Positions 1 to 5,133 of a DNA stretch of 5,133 nucleotides are shown here, in pieces. The stretch's first letter is position 1; each line of letters opens with the position of its first letter. The position numbers and the translations under genes are program-made. This DNA is from Deltaproteobacteria bacterium (lineage in GTDB: Bacteria > Desulfobacterota > Deferrimicrobia > Deferrimicrobiales > Deferrimicrobiaceae). Location: assembly GCA_003513855.1 (NCBI GenBank), contig DOTC01000081.1, positions 1 through 5,133 on the forward strand, read 5' to 3'. The notes below the pieces were generated by a model. That model had not been told where the DNA came from. It worked only from the letters and a program-made list of their open reading frames with translations, and ran no database searches.

Positions 1-1
1 G

Positions 2-757
2 GGGATCGCCCTCGCCTACGTGGCCGCCGCCCGGGGATACGGGATCATCCTGACCATGCCGGAGACGATGAGCATCGAGCGCCGGATGGTCCTCCAGGCT
101 TTCGGGGCGAAACTGGTGCTGACGGAGGGGGCAAAGGGGATGAAGGGGGCGATCGACAGGGCGACCGAGATCGTCGCGTCGGACCCCGCGCACTATTTCA
201 TGCCGCAGCAGTTCACGAACCCTGCCAACCCGCAGATCCACGAGGACACCACCGGCCCGGAAATCTGGGAGGACACGGGGGGGGAGATCGACGTGTTCGT
301 CTCCGGCGTCGGGACGGGGGGGACGATCACGGGGGTATCCCGGTTCATCAAGCAGACGAAGCGGAAGCCGATCCTTTCCGTGGCGGTCGAGCCCATCCAC
401 AGCCCCGTCATCACCCAGACGCTGGGCGGAGAGCCGCTCCAGCCGGGTCCCCACAAGATCCAGGGGATCGGAGCGGGATTCATCCCCGACGTGCTCGATC
501 TCTCGCTGGTGGACCGCGTCGAGACCGTCAGCAACGACGAGGCGATCGAGTTCGGTCGCCGGCTTTCGCGGGAGGAGGGGATCCTTTGCGGGATCTCCTG
601 CGGCGCGGCTGCGGCCGCGGCGGTGCGTCTCGCGAAGGCCGCCGAATTCGAGGGAAAGACGATCGTCGTGATCCTCCCCGACGCGGGGGAGCGGTACCTC
701 ACGACCGCGCTGTTCGAGGGGTGGTTCGAGGGCGAAAAAGCGCAGGCTCCCATCTAG
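2..757 (+). CDS. cysK: Cysteine synthase A (O-acetylserine sulfhydrylase), 5' end cut by window edge
   Basis: This PLP enzyme makes L-cysteine and acetate from O-acetylserine and sulfide in the cytoplasm, the last step of assimilatory cysteine synthesis. The open frame continues to the left edge, giving 251 residues here. By comparison with the roughly 323-residue E. coli CysK as I recall it, about 74 N-terminal residues are missing, including the PLP-binding lysine. Seen in sequence: [13 protein letters not shown] at the start, [27 protein letters not shown], the phosphate-cup loop [10 protein letters not shown] (about residues 98-107 of the fragment), [15 protein letters not shown], and GISCGAA near the C-terminus. 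The first Ser of that last motif, which in CysK contacts the pyridine nitrogen, is kept; the second is Cys instead of the commoner Ser. The GTG at 20 lies inside conserved sequence and is not the start. The stop TAG overlaps the stop of the convergent methyltransferase gene. CysK is much better supported than CysM or cystathionine beta-synthase because of the near-colinear match. Confidence 0.96.
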   Translation, partial: GIALAYVAAARGYGIILTMPETMSIERRMVLQAFGAKLVLTEGAKGMKGAIDRATEIVASDPAHYFMPQQFTNPANPQIHEDTTGPEIWEDTGGEIDVFVSGVGTGGTITGVSRFIKQTKRKPILSVAVEPIHSPVITQTLGGEPLQPGPHKIQGIGAGFIPDVLDLSLVDRVETVSNDEAIEFGRRLSREEGILCGISCGAAAAAAVRLAKAAEFEGKTIVVILPDAGERYLTTALFEGWFEGEKAQAPI

Positions 758-1476
758 CCCGGGCGCTGTCGCCTGATCCCGACGTAGAGGGTCACGATCC
801 CGCGGGTAAGAGGCCGGAAGGTGACCGGATCGCACTCCGCTTCCCGCATCATCCCCGCGAATGTGCGCGGAGACGGAAACTCCCGGACGGAATCGGGAAG
901 ATAGGTGTATGCGCTCCGGCGGGAGAACAGCCCTCCCAGCCTCGGGAGGACCCTCGTGAAATAGAATCGGTACAGGGCTCCGAAGAGGGCGGACTCCGGC
1001 TGCGAGAACTCCAGGATCACGAGGCGCCCGCCCGGTTTGACCACGCGGCACATCTCCCTCAGCCCCCCTTCCCGATGCGCCACGTTCCGGATCCCGAACG
1101 CGATGGAAGCGGAGTCGAACACCGCGTCCCGGAAGGGAAGCGCTTCGCATGGCGCCCGCACAAAGGCAAGCCTGCCTGCAAGACCTGCGCGGGCCGCCTT
1201 CTCCCGGCCGATCCGCATCATCGCCGCAGAGATGTCCACTCCGGCCACGAACGCCCCGTTTCCCTTCTGGCGGAGGATCTCCAGGGCGACATCGGCGGTG
1301 CCGGTTGCCACGTCCAGGTGGATCCCCCCCTTTTCCGGCTGGATCGACGCAACGGCTTCCCGGCGCCACCGGCGGTCCGTCCCCAGGGAAAGGAGCCGGT
1401 TCAGGAAGTCGTACCTGGGCGCGATCGAGGAAAACATCTCTTCGATCGAGCGGTTATGGTCATTCAGCCGGTGCAA
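754..1476 (-). CDS. ubiE: UbiE/MenG-family quinone C-methyltransferase
   Basis: This SAM-dependent enzyme C-methylates the quinone ring (demethylmenaquinone to menaquinone, or the corresponding ubiquinone step) at the inner face of the membrane. Length is 240 residues, normal for the family. Visible motifs: [16 protein letters not shown] (22-37), matching the UbiE signature 1; the SAM-binding motif [11 protein letters not shown] (54-64); acidic GVDIS (79-83); AFGIRNV (126-132), highly typical of UbiE; and [15 protein letters not shown] (144-158), matching signature 2. I chose the TTG at 1476 because AAAGGGGGA lies 6 bases upstream and the family's N-terminal homology begins just after it. An ATG further upstream (1653) would add 59 low-complexity residues and would place the start upstream of the best promoter. 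The sequence does not tell menaquinone from ubiquinone substrate; menaquinone would fit an anaerobic lineage (inference). It is convergent with cysK and divergent from the FecR/DUF6600 gene, so probably monocistronic. Confidence 0.93.
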   Translation of the reverse strand: MHRLNDHNRSIEEMFSSIAPRYDFLNRLLSLGTDRRWRREAVASIQPEKGGIHLDVATGTADVALEILRQKGNGAFVAGVDISAAMMRIGREKAARAGLAGRLAFVRAPCEALPFRDAVFDSASIAFGIRNVAHREGGLREMCRVVKPGGRLVILEFSQPESALFGALYRFYFTRVLPRLGGLFSRRSAYTYLPDSVREFPSPRTFAGMMREAECDPVTFRPLTRGIVTLYVGIRRQRPG

Positions 1477-1482
1477 GAACGA

Positions 1483-1491
1483 TCCCCCTTT
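1483..1491 (-). promoter_or_regulatory. Ribosome binding site deciding the TTG start of ubiE
   Basis: On the - strand the purine run AAAGGGGGA ends 6 bases before the TTG at 1476. No ATG or GTG in the same frame sits near it, so this site is the main argument for the TTG start. Confidence 0.5.
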
Positions 1492-1510
1492 GCGGATCGA
1501 ATGGATAGAA

Positions 1511-1519
1511 AGTATACCA
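1511..1519 (-). promoter_or_regulatory. Extended -10 promoter for ubiE
   Basis: The - strand reads TGGTATACT, a TG-N-TATAAT-type extended -10 with 5 of 6 matches in the hexamer. It would start transcription near 1504, giving a leader of roughly 28 bases with the ribosome site in its middle. The expected -35 position (1534-1539, 17-base spacer) is filled by a C tract on this strand instead of TTGACA. That is acceptable for an extended -10 promoter. Confidence 0.5.
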
Positions 1520-1570
1520 GTCCTCGCACAGGATGGGGGGGGGCGGAACTTTCCCTTTCGGGCGGGGTTA

Positions 1571-1578
1571 TATAAAAT
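1571..1578 (+). promoter_or_regulatory. Possible -10 region for the FecR/DUF6600-type gene
   Basis: TATAAAAT stands out as an AT island in very GC-rich DNA and offers TATAAA (1571-1576) or TAAAAT (1573-1578), each 5 of 6 matches to TATAAT. No good -35 is seen; the best is TTTCCC at 1550-1555. Transcription from here would give a leader of about 125 bases before the ATG at 1712. Confidence 0.3.
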
Positions 1579-1600
1579 GATGGATAAGTGGGGAGGATTC

Positions 1601-1672
1601 CGGCGGAAGGAGAAGCCGGGGGTTTGAATTTCCACCCCCCCTTTCGCCGTCAAAAGGGAAAGGATTCCGCCG
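1601..1672 (+). repeat. Nested inverted repeats in the leader of the FecR/DUF6600-type gene
   Basis: CGGCGGAA (1601-1608) is the exact reverse complement of TTCCGCCG (1665-1672). Inside lies GGGGGT (1618-1623) against ACCCCC (1634-1639) with a 10-base loop. A direct repeat AGGATTCC occurs at 1594-1601 and 1661-1668. These could form leader structure or be protein-binding half sites. There is no U-tract after either stem, so they do not look like an intrinsic terminator, and no riboswitch core is recognised. In GC-rich DNA such short dyads can arise by chance. Confidence 0.3.
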
Positions 1673-1701
1673 CCGGAGCGCAGGGATCGACGAGGGAAAG
1701 G

Positions 1702-1706
1702 GGAGG
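1702..1706 (+). promoter_or_regulatory. Shine-Dalgarno site selecting the ATG at 1712
   Basis: GGAGG, in the context AAGGGGAGG, lies 5 bases before the ATG at 1712 but only 2 bases before the in-frame GTG at 1709. The ATG is therefore the better start. Confidence 0.6.
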
Positions 1707-1711
1707 ATGTG

Positions 1712-3520
1712 ATGAGATTCGTGAAACATATCGCGATCGTAGCGGCTTCCCTGGCCTTGTTCGCAATGACGGGTCATGCAGCGGAGGAAGGCGCGGAGTT
1801 CGAGGGCGTTCCCGCGTATTCCGTTACCCGCCTGAAGATCTTCGAAGGGTCCGCCTGGGTCCGCACGCCGGATTCCGGGGATTGGGAGGAGTTTTCCAGC
1901 AACAGCCCCGTTCCCGTCAGGTCCCTTGTAAGTATACCGGAAGGGTCCGAGGCGGAGTTGCAGTTCCACGGGGGGCAATTCGTCCTTCTGACAAGCGGCA
2001 CCGAGATTTCCGTCAGCGGCTTGGAGAACGGGAAAACCGCTTTCGGGCTCCGGTCCGGGGAGATCCGGTTCTACCTGCCCGAAACCGATTTTGCCCCCGT
2101 CAGCGTCACGGCTCCCGGGGGAGGGAGGGCGGAATTTTCCGTCCCCGGAAGGTACTGGATGACCGCCGCGAAAGGCGGCGAACCGACGCTCGTCGTCCGT
2201 GAGGGTGAGGGAACCGTTACGGTGGAGGGGGGGGAGTTCCCCGTCAAGGCGGGCGAGCAGGCCTCCATCGGGAAAGAAGTCCGTGTCGGGAAATACGAGG
2301 GGGGTGACGGGGAATCCTTCGAGAAGCCTCCTCCCCTCTCGGACACAGAGAAACAGGCCGGCGTTCCTCCGGCTGCGGCCAACGAACTTCGCGAGTACGG
2401 GGAGTGGGTCTACTCCACCGAATACGGATACGTGTGGCAGCCAAGGGTTTCCCCGGGCTGGTCCCCCTACTATTACGGGCGATGGGTCTGGATCTCCCCG
2501 TACGGGTGGACCTGGGTCTCCTACGAGCCGTGGGGGTGGTACCCCTACCATTACGGGTACTGGTACACCGACCCGGTCTTCGGCTGGGTCTGGTATCCGT
2601 ACCGTTCGTTCATCTCCTTCTCCTTCGTGTGGGGGGGCTACCATTACCCCTATTACCACGGGTATGCGCACTATTACCCGGCACGGGTGCGTTTCGTCCA
2701 TGACGGCCGCCACGTGCGCTGGGTGCCGCTGCGTCCCGGGGAGCGGACCGGTCGCATTGCGTACACGCGTTCCGACACCCGGCTTGCCTCGTGGGAGCGG
2801 CATCTTTCGCGGGGGACCGTCTACGTGCGGGGGGAAGGGAGCCGGGGGCGCGAGTGGCGCGACTGGACTGCCGTCCGGAGAGAGAGAAGCGTACCGGTGA
2901 GCGGACGCGGCACGACGCGTCGCGATGAAGCGAGACCGACGGTGCGAAGCGGGGAGAGCGGCTCTTCCGGGCGGAGCGAGCGGGGGGTCGAAAGGAACAC
3001 CCGGGGCGCGGGCGAACGCCAGCAGGATATGCGGGGAACGAACCCTGCCAAGAGGGAAAGCCCGGGCAGCACGGAAAGATTACAACGGGTGACTCCTCCG
3101 CCCTCCCGTCCGGAAAGGCGACCGGGGTCCCGCGCGGAGCGGTCGGGGGATACGAGCCGTACGGAGAAGTACGGGAACCGCGTTCGGGCGCGTTCTCTCC
3201 CCTCGAGGGCGGTGGTTCCTTCGGGAGCCGGACGTCGCTCCTCCCCGGGAAGCGGGGAGGGGGTGTCGATTTCCCGGGGGAGAGGCGCACCCTCTGCGCC
3301 CGCATCCGGTCGCGAAGTAACCCGCCAGGCGGAGCCGTCAGGCGGAGGAACCTCGGGACGGGCGCCGCGGACCGATTTCTACTCCCCGAGCAGGGCCGAA
3401 GGGTCCCGGGGCGATGGATTCCGCGGTGGAGGGAGAGAGGGATTCTCCTTCGGGTCCCCGGGTAGAGGGGGCGGAGGCGCACGCGGGGGGGGCGTGCGTG
3501 GAGGCAGGTCGGTGCGGTGA
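1712..3520 (+). CDS. Exported FecR-like / DUF6600-type protein with Trp/Tyr repeats and Arg-Gly-rich tail
   Basis: This 602-residue protein has no known molecular function; it is probably periplasmic or surface exposed. Residues 1-23 form a Sec signal peptide (MRFVKH, then a hydrophobic core, cleavage after GHA before AEE). Residues about 36-195 resemble the FecR beta domain: a G-S-A-W-V-R opening, VRSLVSIPEGSEAELQFHGG, a mid-domain TSGTEISV, and a late REGEGTVTVEGGEFPVKAGE. Residues 229-323 are extremely aromatic (by hand count 13 Trp, 23 Tyr and 4 Phe in 95) and contain three 26-residue repeats. WVPLRPGE at about 337-344 closes what I recognise as a DUF6600-type region. From about 326 to the end the chain is Arg/Gly/Ser/Pro-rich with about 59 Arg and only 2 Lys, ending in Gly-Arg clusters; it is likely disordered. 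No transmembrane segment follows the signal peptide and no TonB-signalling features are seen, so it is not a classical FecR anti-sigma regulator. Family naming is from recall, not a search. Confidence 0.9.
   Translation: MRFVKHIAIVAASLALFAMTGHAAEEGAEFEGVPAYSVTRLKIFEGSAWVRTPDSGDWEEFSSNSPVPVRSLVSIPEGSEAELQFHGGQFVLLTSGTEISVSGLENGKTAFGLRSGEIRFYLPETDFAPVSVTAPGGGRAEFSVPGRYWMTAAKGGEPTLVVREGEGTVTVEGGEFPVKAGEQASIGKEVRVGKYEGGDGESFEKPPPLSDTEKQAGVPPAAANELREYGEWVYSTEYGYVWQPRVSPGWSPYYYGRWVWISPYGWTWVSYEPWGWYPYHYGYWYTDPVFGWVWYPYRSFISFSFVWGGYHYPYYHGYAHYYPARVRFVHDGRHVRWVPLRPGERTGRIAYTRSDTRLASWERHLSRGTVYVRGEGSRGREWRDWTAVRRERSVPVSGRGTTRRDEARPTVRSGESGSSGRSERGVERNTRGAGERQQDMRGTNPAKRESPGSTERLQRVTPPPSRPERRPGSRAERSGDTSRTEKYGNRVRARSLPSRAVVPSGAGRRSSPGSGEGVSISRGRGAPSAPASGREVTRQAEPSGGGTSGRAPRTDFYSPSRAEGSRGDGFRGGGREGFSFGSPGRGGGGARGGGVRGGRSVR
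2396..2629 (+). repeat. Three tandem 26-residue (78-bp) Trp/Tyr repeats inside the exported protein
   Basis: Protein repeats begin at residues 229, 255 and 281, exactly 26 apart (DNA 2396, 2474, 2552). Their first 16 residues are YGEWVYSTEYGYVWQP, YGRWVWISPYGWTWVS and YGYWYTDPVFGWVWYP, with consensus YGxWxxxxx(Y/F)GxxWxx. The 10-residue connectors of units 1 and 2 share GWxPY; the third connector is Phe/Ser-rich and has lost it. The repetition is clear in protein and degenerate in DNA, so it is an old duplication held by selection on structure, not a recent DNA repeat. Confidence 0.85.
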
Positions 3521-3530
3521 CGGCTTCGCC

Positions 3531-3830
3531 CTACTCCTCTTCCTCACCGGATTCGGGCAGGTCCGCCGACACCACGGAGCGGAACGGCGCTTCGAACAGA
3601 GTGAGCCACCGGCCCCGGCTTTCGTCCGCCACGGAGTAGGGCAGTTCCGGACGTGTTCCCTCGCTGGCCGAGAAGAAACGCACCTTCATGCTCTCATCGG
3701 GGGGAGTCCGGAGGGCCACCCCGGATCCTTCATCCCGCAGAGTCCCCTGCGCGGCGGCGTTTCCGCAGAACAGGAAGAAGAGCATTGCCGATGCCGCAGC
3801 CAGCGGCAGTCCCTTTCCCCTGGTTCCCAT
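3531..3830 (-). CDS. Small secreted acidic protein, unknown function
   Basis: I do not recognise this family. With the ATG at 3830 it has 99 residues; an in-frame ATG at 3842 would add four. I prefer 3830 because GGAG lies 6 bases upstream of it and the best -10 would place the transcript start almost at 3842. The N-terminus is a Sec signal peptide: MGTRGKG, hydrophobic LPLAAASAMLFFLF, then CGNAAA with likely cleavage before Gln. The Cys context (FLFC) does not fit a lipobox, so it is probably soluble and not a lipoprotein. The mature part of about 70 residues is acidic (about 15 Asp/Glu against 8 Arg/Lys) and ends in Glu-Glu-Glu-Glu. FFSASEGTRPELPYSV and GRWLTLFEAPFRSVV suggest beta strands. 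It ends 10 bases from the stop of the strongly basic exported protein on the other strand. An intact frame with a signal peptide supports a real gene; its role is unknown. Confidence 0.7.
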   Translation of the reverse strand: MGTRGKGLPLAAASAMLFFLFCGNAAAQGTLRDEGSGVALRTPPDESMKVRFFSASEGTRPELPYSVADESRGRWLTLFEAPFRSVVSADLPESGEEEE

Positions 3831-3848
3831 CGAGCTCTCCATAGAATC

Positions 3849-3877
3849 ATTGTACTCCCACTGCCGGCCGGTGTGGA
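3849..3877 (-). promoter_or_regulatory. Possible promoter of the small secreted protein gene
   Basis: On the - strand TCCACA (3877-3872, 4 of 6 to TTGACA) and TACAAT (3854-3849, 5 of 6 to TATAAT) are separated by exactly 17 bases. The start point would fall near 3842, leaving a short leader that still carries GGAG before the ATG at 3830. Confidence 0.35.
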
Positions 3878-3934
3878 TCCCCTACCCAGGTTTTCTCCCA
3901 TGGAGTATCCTGAAAGGGTGGGGGGAACCGACGG

Positions 3935-4084
3935 ATGACACCTCTTGCCGGTCCGCTGCTGGCCAGCTTCCTGATGTTTGACGGGATTGCCGAGCCGCGT
4001 TATCTCATGTTCGGCGCCTTCGTCCTCTGCCTTGCCCTGGCGGGACTGTTGCTCCGCCTCCTTCTCGACTTTCGGGCGCGGTGA
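3935..4084 (+). CDS. Possible small single-pass membrane protein (49 residues)
   Basis: This ORF starts at ATG 3935 and ends at TGA 4082-4084; an in-frame TGA at 3911 rules out a longer version. A G-rich run (3920-3927, GGGGGGAA) about 7 bases upstream could serve as ribosome site. Residues 1-20 are moderately hydrophobic ([20 protein letters not shown]) and residues about 23-43 form a strong transmembrane helix ([20 protein letters not shown]), followed by the basic end DFRAR, which suggests that the C-terminus stays in the cytoplasm. Third codon positions are about 76% G or C by hand count, compatible with a coding frame here. Against it: the last 85 bases overlap, antisense, the 3' end of the nucleotidyltransferase gene, and such short ORFs occur by chance in GC-rich DNA. 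It is divergent from the small secreted protein gene. I do not recognise a family. Confidence 0.4.
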   Translation: MTPLAGPLLASFLMFDGIAEPRYLMFGAFVLCLALAGLLLRLLLDFRAR

Positions 4085-5133
4085 CCCCGGGCGGGGAGCC
4101 TTCCGCGTCCGCCAAGAGAAACGGCCAGCCTCTTCGCTTCTTCCCTGCCGGAAATCCGTCCGGTGAGCGTTGCTTCCCGCACCCCTTCCAGGATCGATTC
4201 CACCTGGGGGCCCGCCGGGATCCCCAAGGCCAGGATGTCGTCACCGGAGAGGAGGTGCGGCCGGTTTCCCGCCGTTTCCAGGACGGGGCGAAAGTCCACG
4301 GCTCTCTTCGACGCCGCCCTGCGGGAGGCTGTGTAGAGCGCGTGCAGATGATCCGGGGTTTCCCACCGGCCGAAGATCGCCTCGATCCGTGCGTGCGGAT
4401 TGCGCAGCATCCGGAGGTGGGACAGGCGCGTCAGATCCTCGACCATCTGGACCACTTTCCGCACGCGGGGGAAATGGAGCCTTCGGGCGAGGACCTCCGT
4501 GCGGGGAAGGCGGAAGGCGTTTTTTCCGAACGCCCCCGGCGAGGGATGCCGCCGATCGCGGGGGGAATCGAGCCCGTTTTTCCGCGCGAGAAGGAGGGAC
4601 TCGTCCCGGGCGACGTCCACGAGGAGATTGGCGAACAGCACCGTCTCCGGCAGAGGGCGGCCGATCGAACGTTCCAGGAGAACGTACCGCTTCTTCATGC
4701 GGGAGAGGACCCCGGTCCCCCTTTCCGGGATCCCGGGGATCAGCATCGGCAGGATTCCCGCGCGGTGCAGGTCCGACACCGTGGCGGACGGGTTCGCCGC
4801 GAGGGATTTCGTCAGTTCTCCGATGAGACGTTCCTCCGAAATCGTCCCGACCAGTCCCTTCGCCTCGCCGCGGATCGCCTGCCACGTTCTTCTCTCGATG
4901 ATGGTGCCGGGCCGCTCGTTCTTCTGGCGAATCGCCCGCAGCATACGCAGGGGGTCTTCCCGGATGCGGGCCTGCGGATTCCCCACGCCCCGGATCCGCT
5001 TGTGAGCAAGGTCTTCCATCCCCCCGAAGAAATCGATCACTTCCCCCGCAAGCCGCTTCTCCTCCGCGCGGAAGGAGAACATCAGGCTGTTGATCGTGAA
5101 GTCGCGCCGGGACGCGTCCTCCCGGGCATCGAC
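4000..5133 (-). CDS. Poly(A) polymerase / CCA tRNA nucleotidyltransferase family protein, 5' end cut by window edge
   Basis: This class II nucleotidyltransferase adds nucleotides to RNA 3' ends, either poly(A) tails on RNA or C/A residues on tRNA. The frame runs to the right edge (377 residues here), so the catalytic head with its GS and DxD motifs is outside the window. Seen: [15 protein letters not shown] (residues 5-19), the family's B motif; [12 protein letters not shown] (31-42); [16 protein letters not shown] (51-66) containing the EDxxR base-recognition motif; ERLIGEL; an [12 protein letters not shown] helix; and a C-terminal [16 protein letters not shown] segment typical of the tail domain. 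The ATG at 5082 is internal. The last 37 residues are very basic (13 Arg, 2 Lys, 1 His), reminiscent of the basic tail of E. coli poly(A) polymerase I, and [10 protein letters not shown] also resembles PcnB. However, the LLSGDDIL...GP...EEA end is shared with CCA-type enzymes. Geobacter is known to split C-adding, A-adding and poly(A) activities among related proteins, so the exact activity is left open. Confidence 0.88.
   Translation of the reverse strand, partial: VDAREDASRRDFTINSLMFSFRAEEKRLAGEVIDFFGGMEDLAHKRIRGVGNPQARIREDPLRMLRAIRQKNERPGTIIERRTWQAIRGEAKGLVGTISEERLIGELTKSLAANPSATVSDLHRAGILPMLIPGIPERGTGVLSRMKKRYVLLERSIGRPLPETVLFANLLVDVARDESLLLARKNGLDSPRDRRHPSPGAFGKNAFRLPRTEVLARRLHFPRVRKVVQMVEDLTRLSHLRMLRNPHARIEAIFGRWETPDHLHALYTASRRAASKRAVDFRPVLETAGNRPHLLSGDDILALGIPAGPQVESILEGVREATLTGRISGREEAKRLAVSLGGRGRLPARGHRARKSRRRRSNSPARARQRTKAPNMR

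Noticed and set aside
586..1575. 329-codon + strand frame spanning the end of cysK and the ubiE region
   Set aside because: It overlaps two well-recognised genes along almost its whole length and shows no domain.
1477..1653. N-terminal extension of the methyltransferase to the ATG at 1653
   Set aside because: The added 59 residues do not resemble the family, and a good extended -10 and a ribosome site lie inside this stretch, supporting the TTG at 1476.
1709..1711. GTG start for the exported protein
   Set aside because: The GGAGG is only 2 bases away; the ATG at 1712 has a workable 5-base spacing.
1568..2803. 411-codon open frame on the - strand opposite the exported protein gene
   Set aside because: It lies antisense to a frame with a signal peptide, ribosome site and recognisable domains; its own product is Pro/Gly/Arg-rich with no motif, as expected for a shadow in GC-rich DNA.
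2610..3482. 290-codon open frame on the - strand opposite the Arg-rich tail
   Set aside because: It is a low-complexity Arg/Pro/Ser product with no start signal or family features; it mirrors the codon bias of the + strand gene.
3521..3530. GGCTTCGCC as a bidirectional terminator between the two convergent genes
   Set aside because: The stem is only 3 bp and has no T-tract on either side.
3740..3830. Lipoprotein signal in the small secreted protein
   Set aside because: Residues before the Cys are FLF, which do not fit the lipobox; a signal peptidase I site at AAA-Q fits better.
4170..4826. 218-codon + strand frame and related frames opposite the nucleotidyltransferase
   Set aside because: It is composed mainly of Pro, Gly, Arg and Ser, antisense to conserved coding sequence.
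1..5133. Mobile element, CRISPR array, phage or defence genes, tRNA or rRNA
   Set aside because: I found no terminal inverted repeats, spaced direct repeats, transposase or integrase motifs, nuclease domains or RNA gene structures on reading both strands.

Overview
The window looks like ordinary chromosome from a GC-rich bacterium, most consistent with a Desulfobacterota/deltaproteobacterial-type genome. That placement is an inference from the high G+C, from a FecR-like protein carrying a Trp/Tyr-rich DUF6600-type block, and from a poly(A) polymerase/CCA-type nucleotidyltransferase. I see no rRNA, tRNA, CRISPR array, insertion sequence, phage gene or defence locus.

Layout, left to right. (1) The 3' three-quarters of cysK (cysteine synthase) enters from the left edge on the + strand. 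(2) A ubiE/menG quinone C-methyltransferase runs toward it on the - strand, and the two genes share the palindrome CTAG for their stop codons. (3) A 235-bp divergent intergenic region holds a good extended -10 promoter for ubiE, a weaker AT-rich -10 for the rightward gene, a 9-G tract and two nested inverted repeats. (4) A 602-residue exported protein follows: signal peptide, FecR-like beta domain, three tandem 26-residue Trp/Tyr-rich repeats, then a long Arg/Gly/Ser-rich, probably disordered tail. (5) Ten bases later, convergent to it, lies a small gene for a secreted acidic protein of about 99 residues. (6) Divergent from that is a possible 49-codon single-pass membrane protein. Its 3' half overlaps, antisense, (7) the 3' end of a poly(A) polymerase/tRNA nucleotidyltransferase family gene on the - strand that runs off the right edge and ends in a strongly basic tail.

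The conserved genes (cysteine synthesis, quinone methylation, RNA 3'-end processing) show no shared pathway, and the strands alternate, so this is a set of separately transcribed units and not an operon. The least understood part is the middle: the aromatic-repeat surface or periplasmic protein, the small secreted protein facing it and the small membrane ORF. None of these can be given a molecular function from sequence alone, and I do not see convincing evidence of a new multi-gene system.
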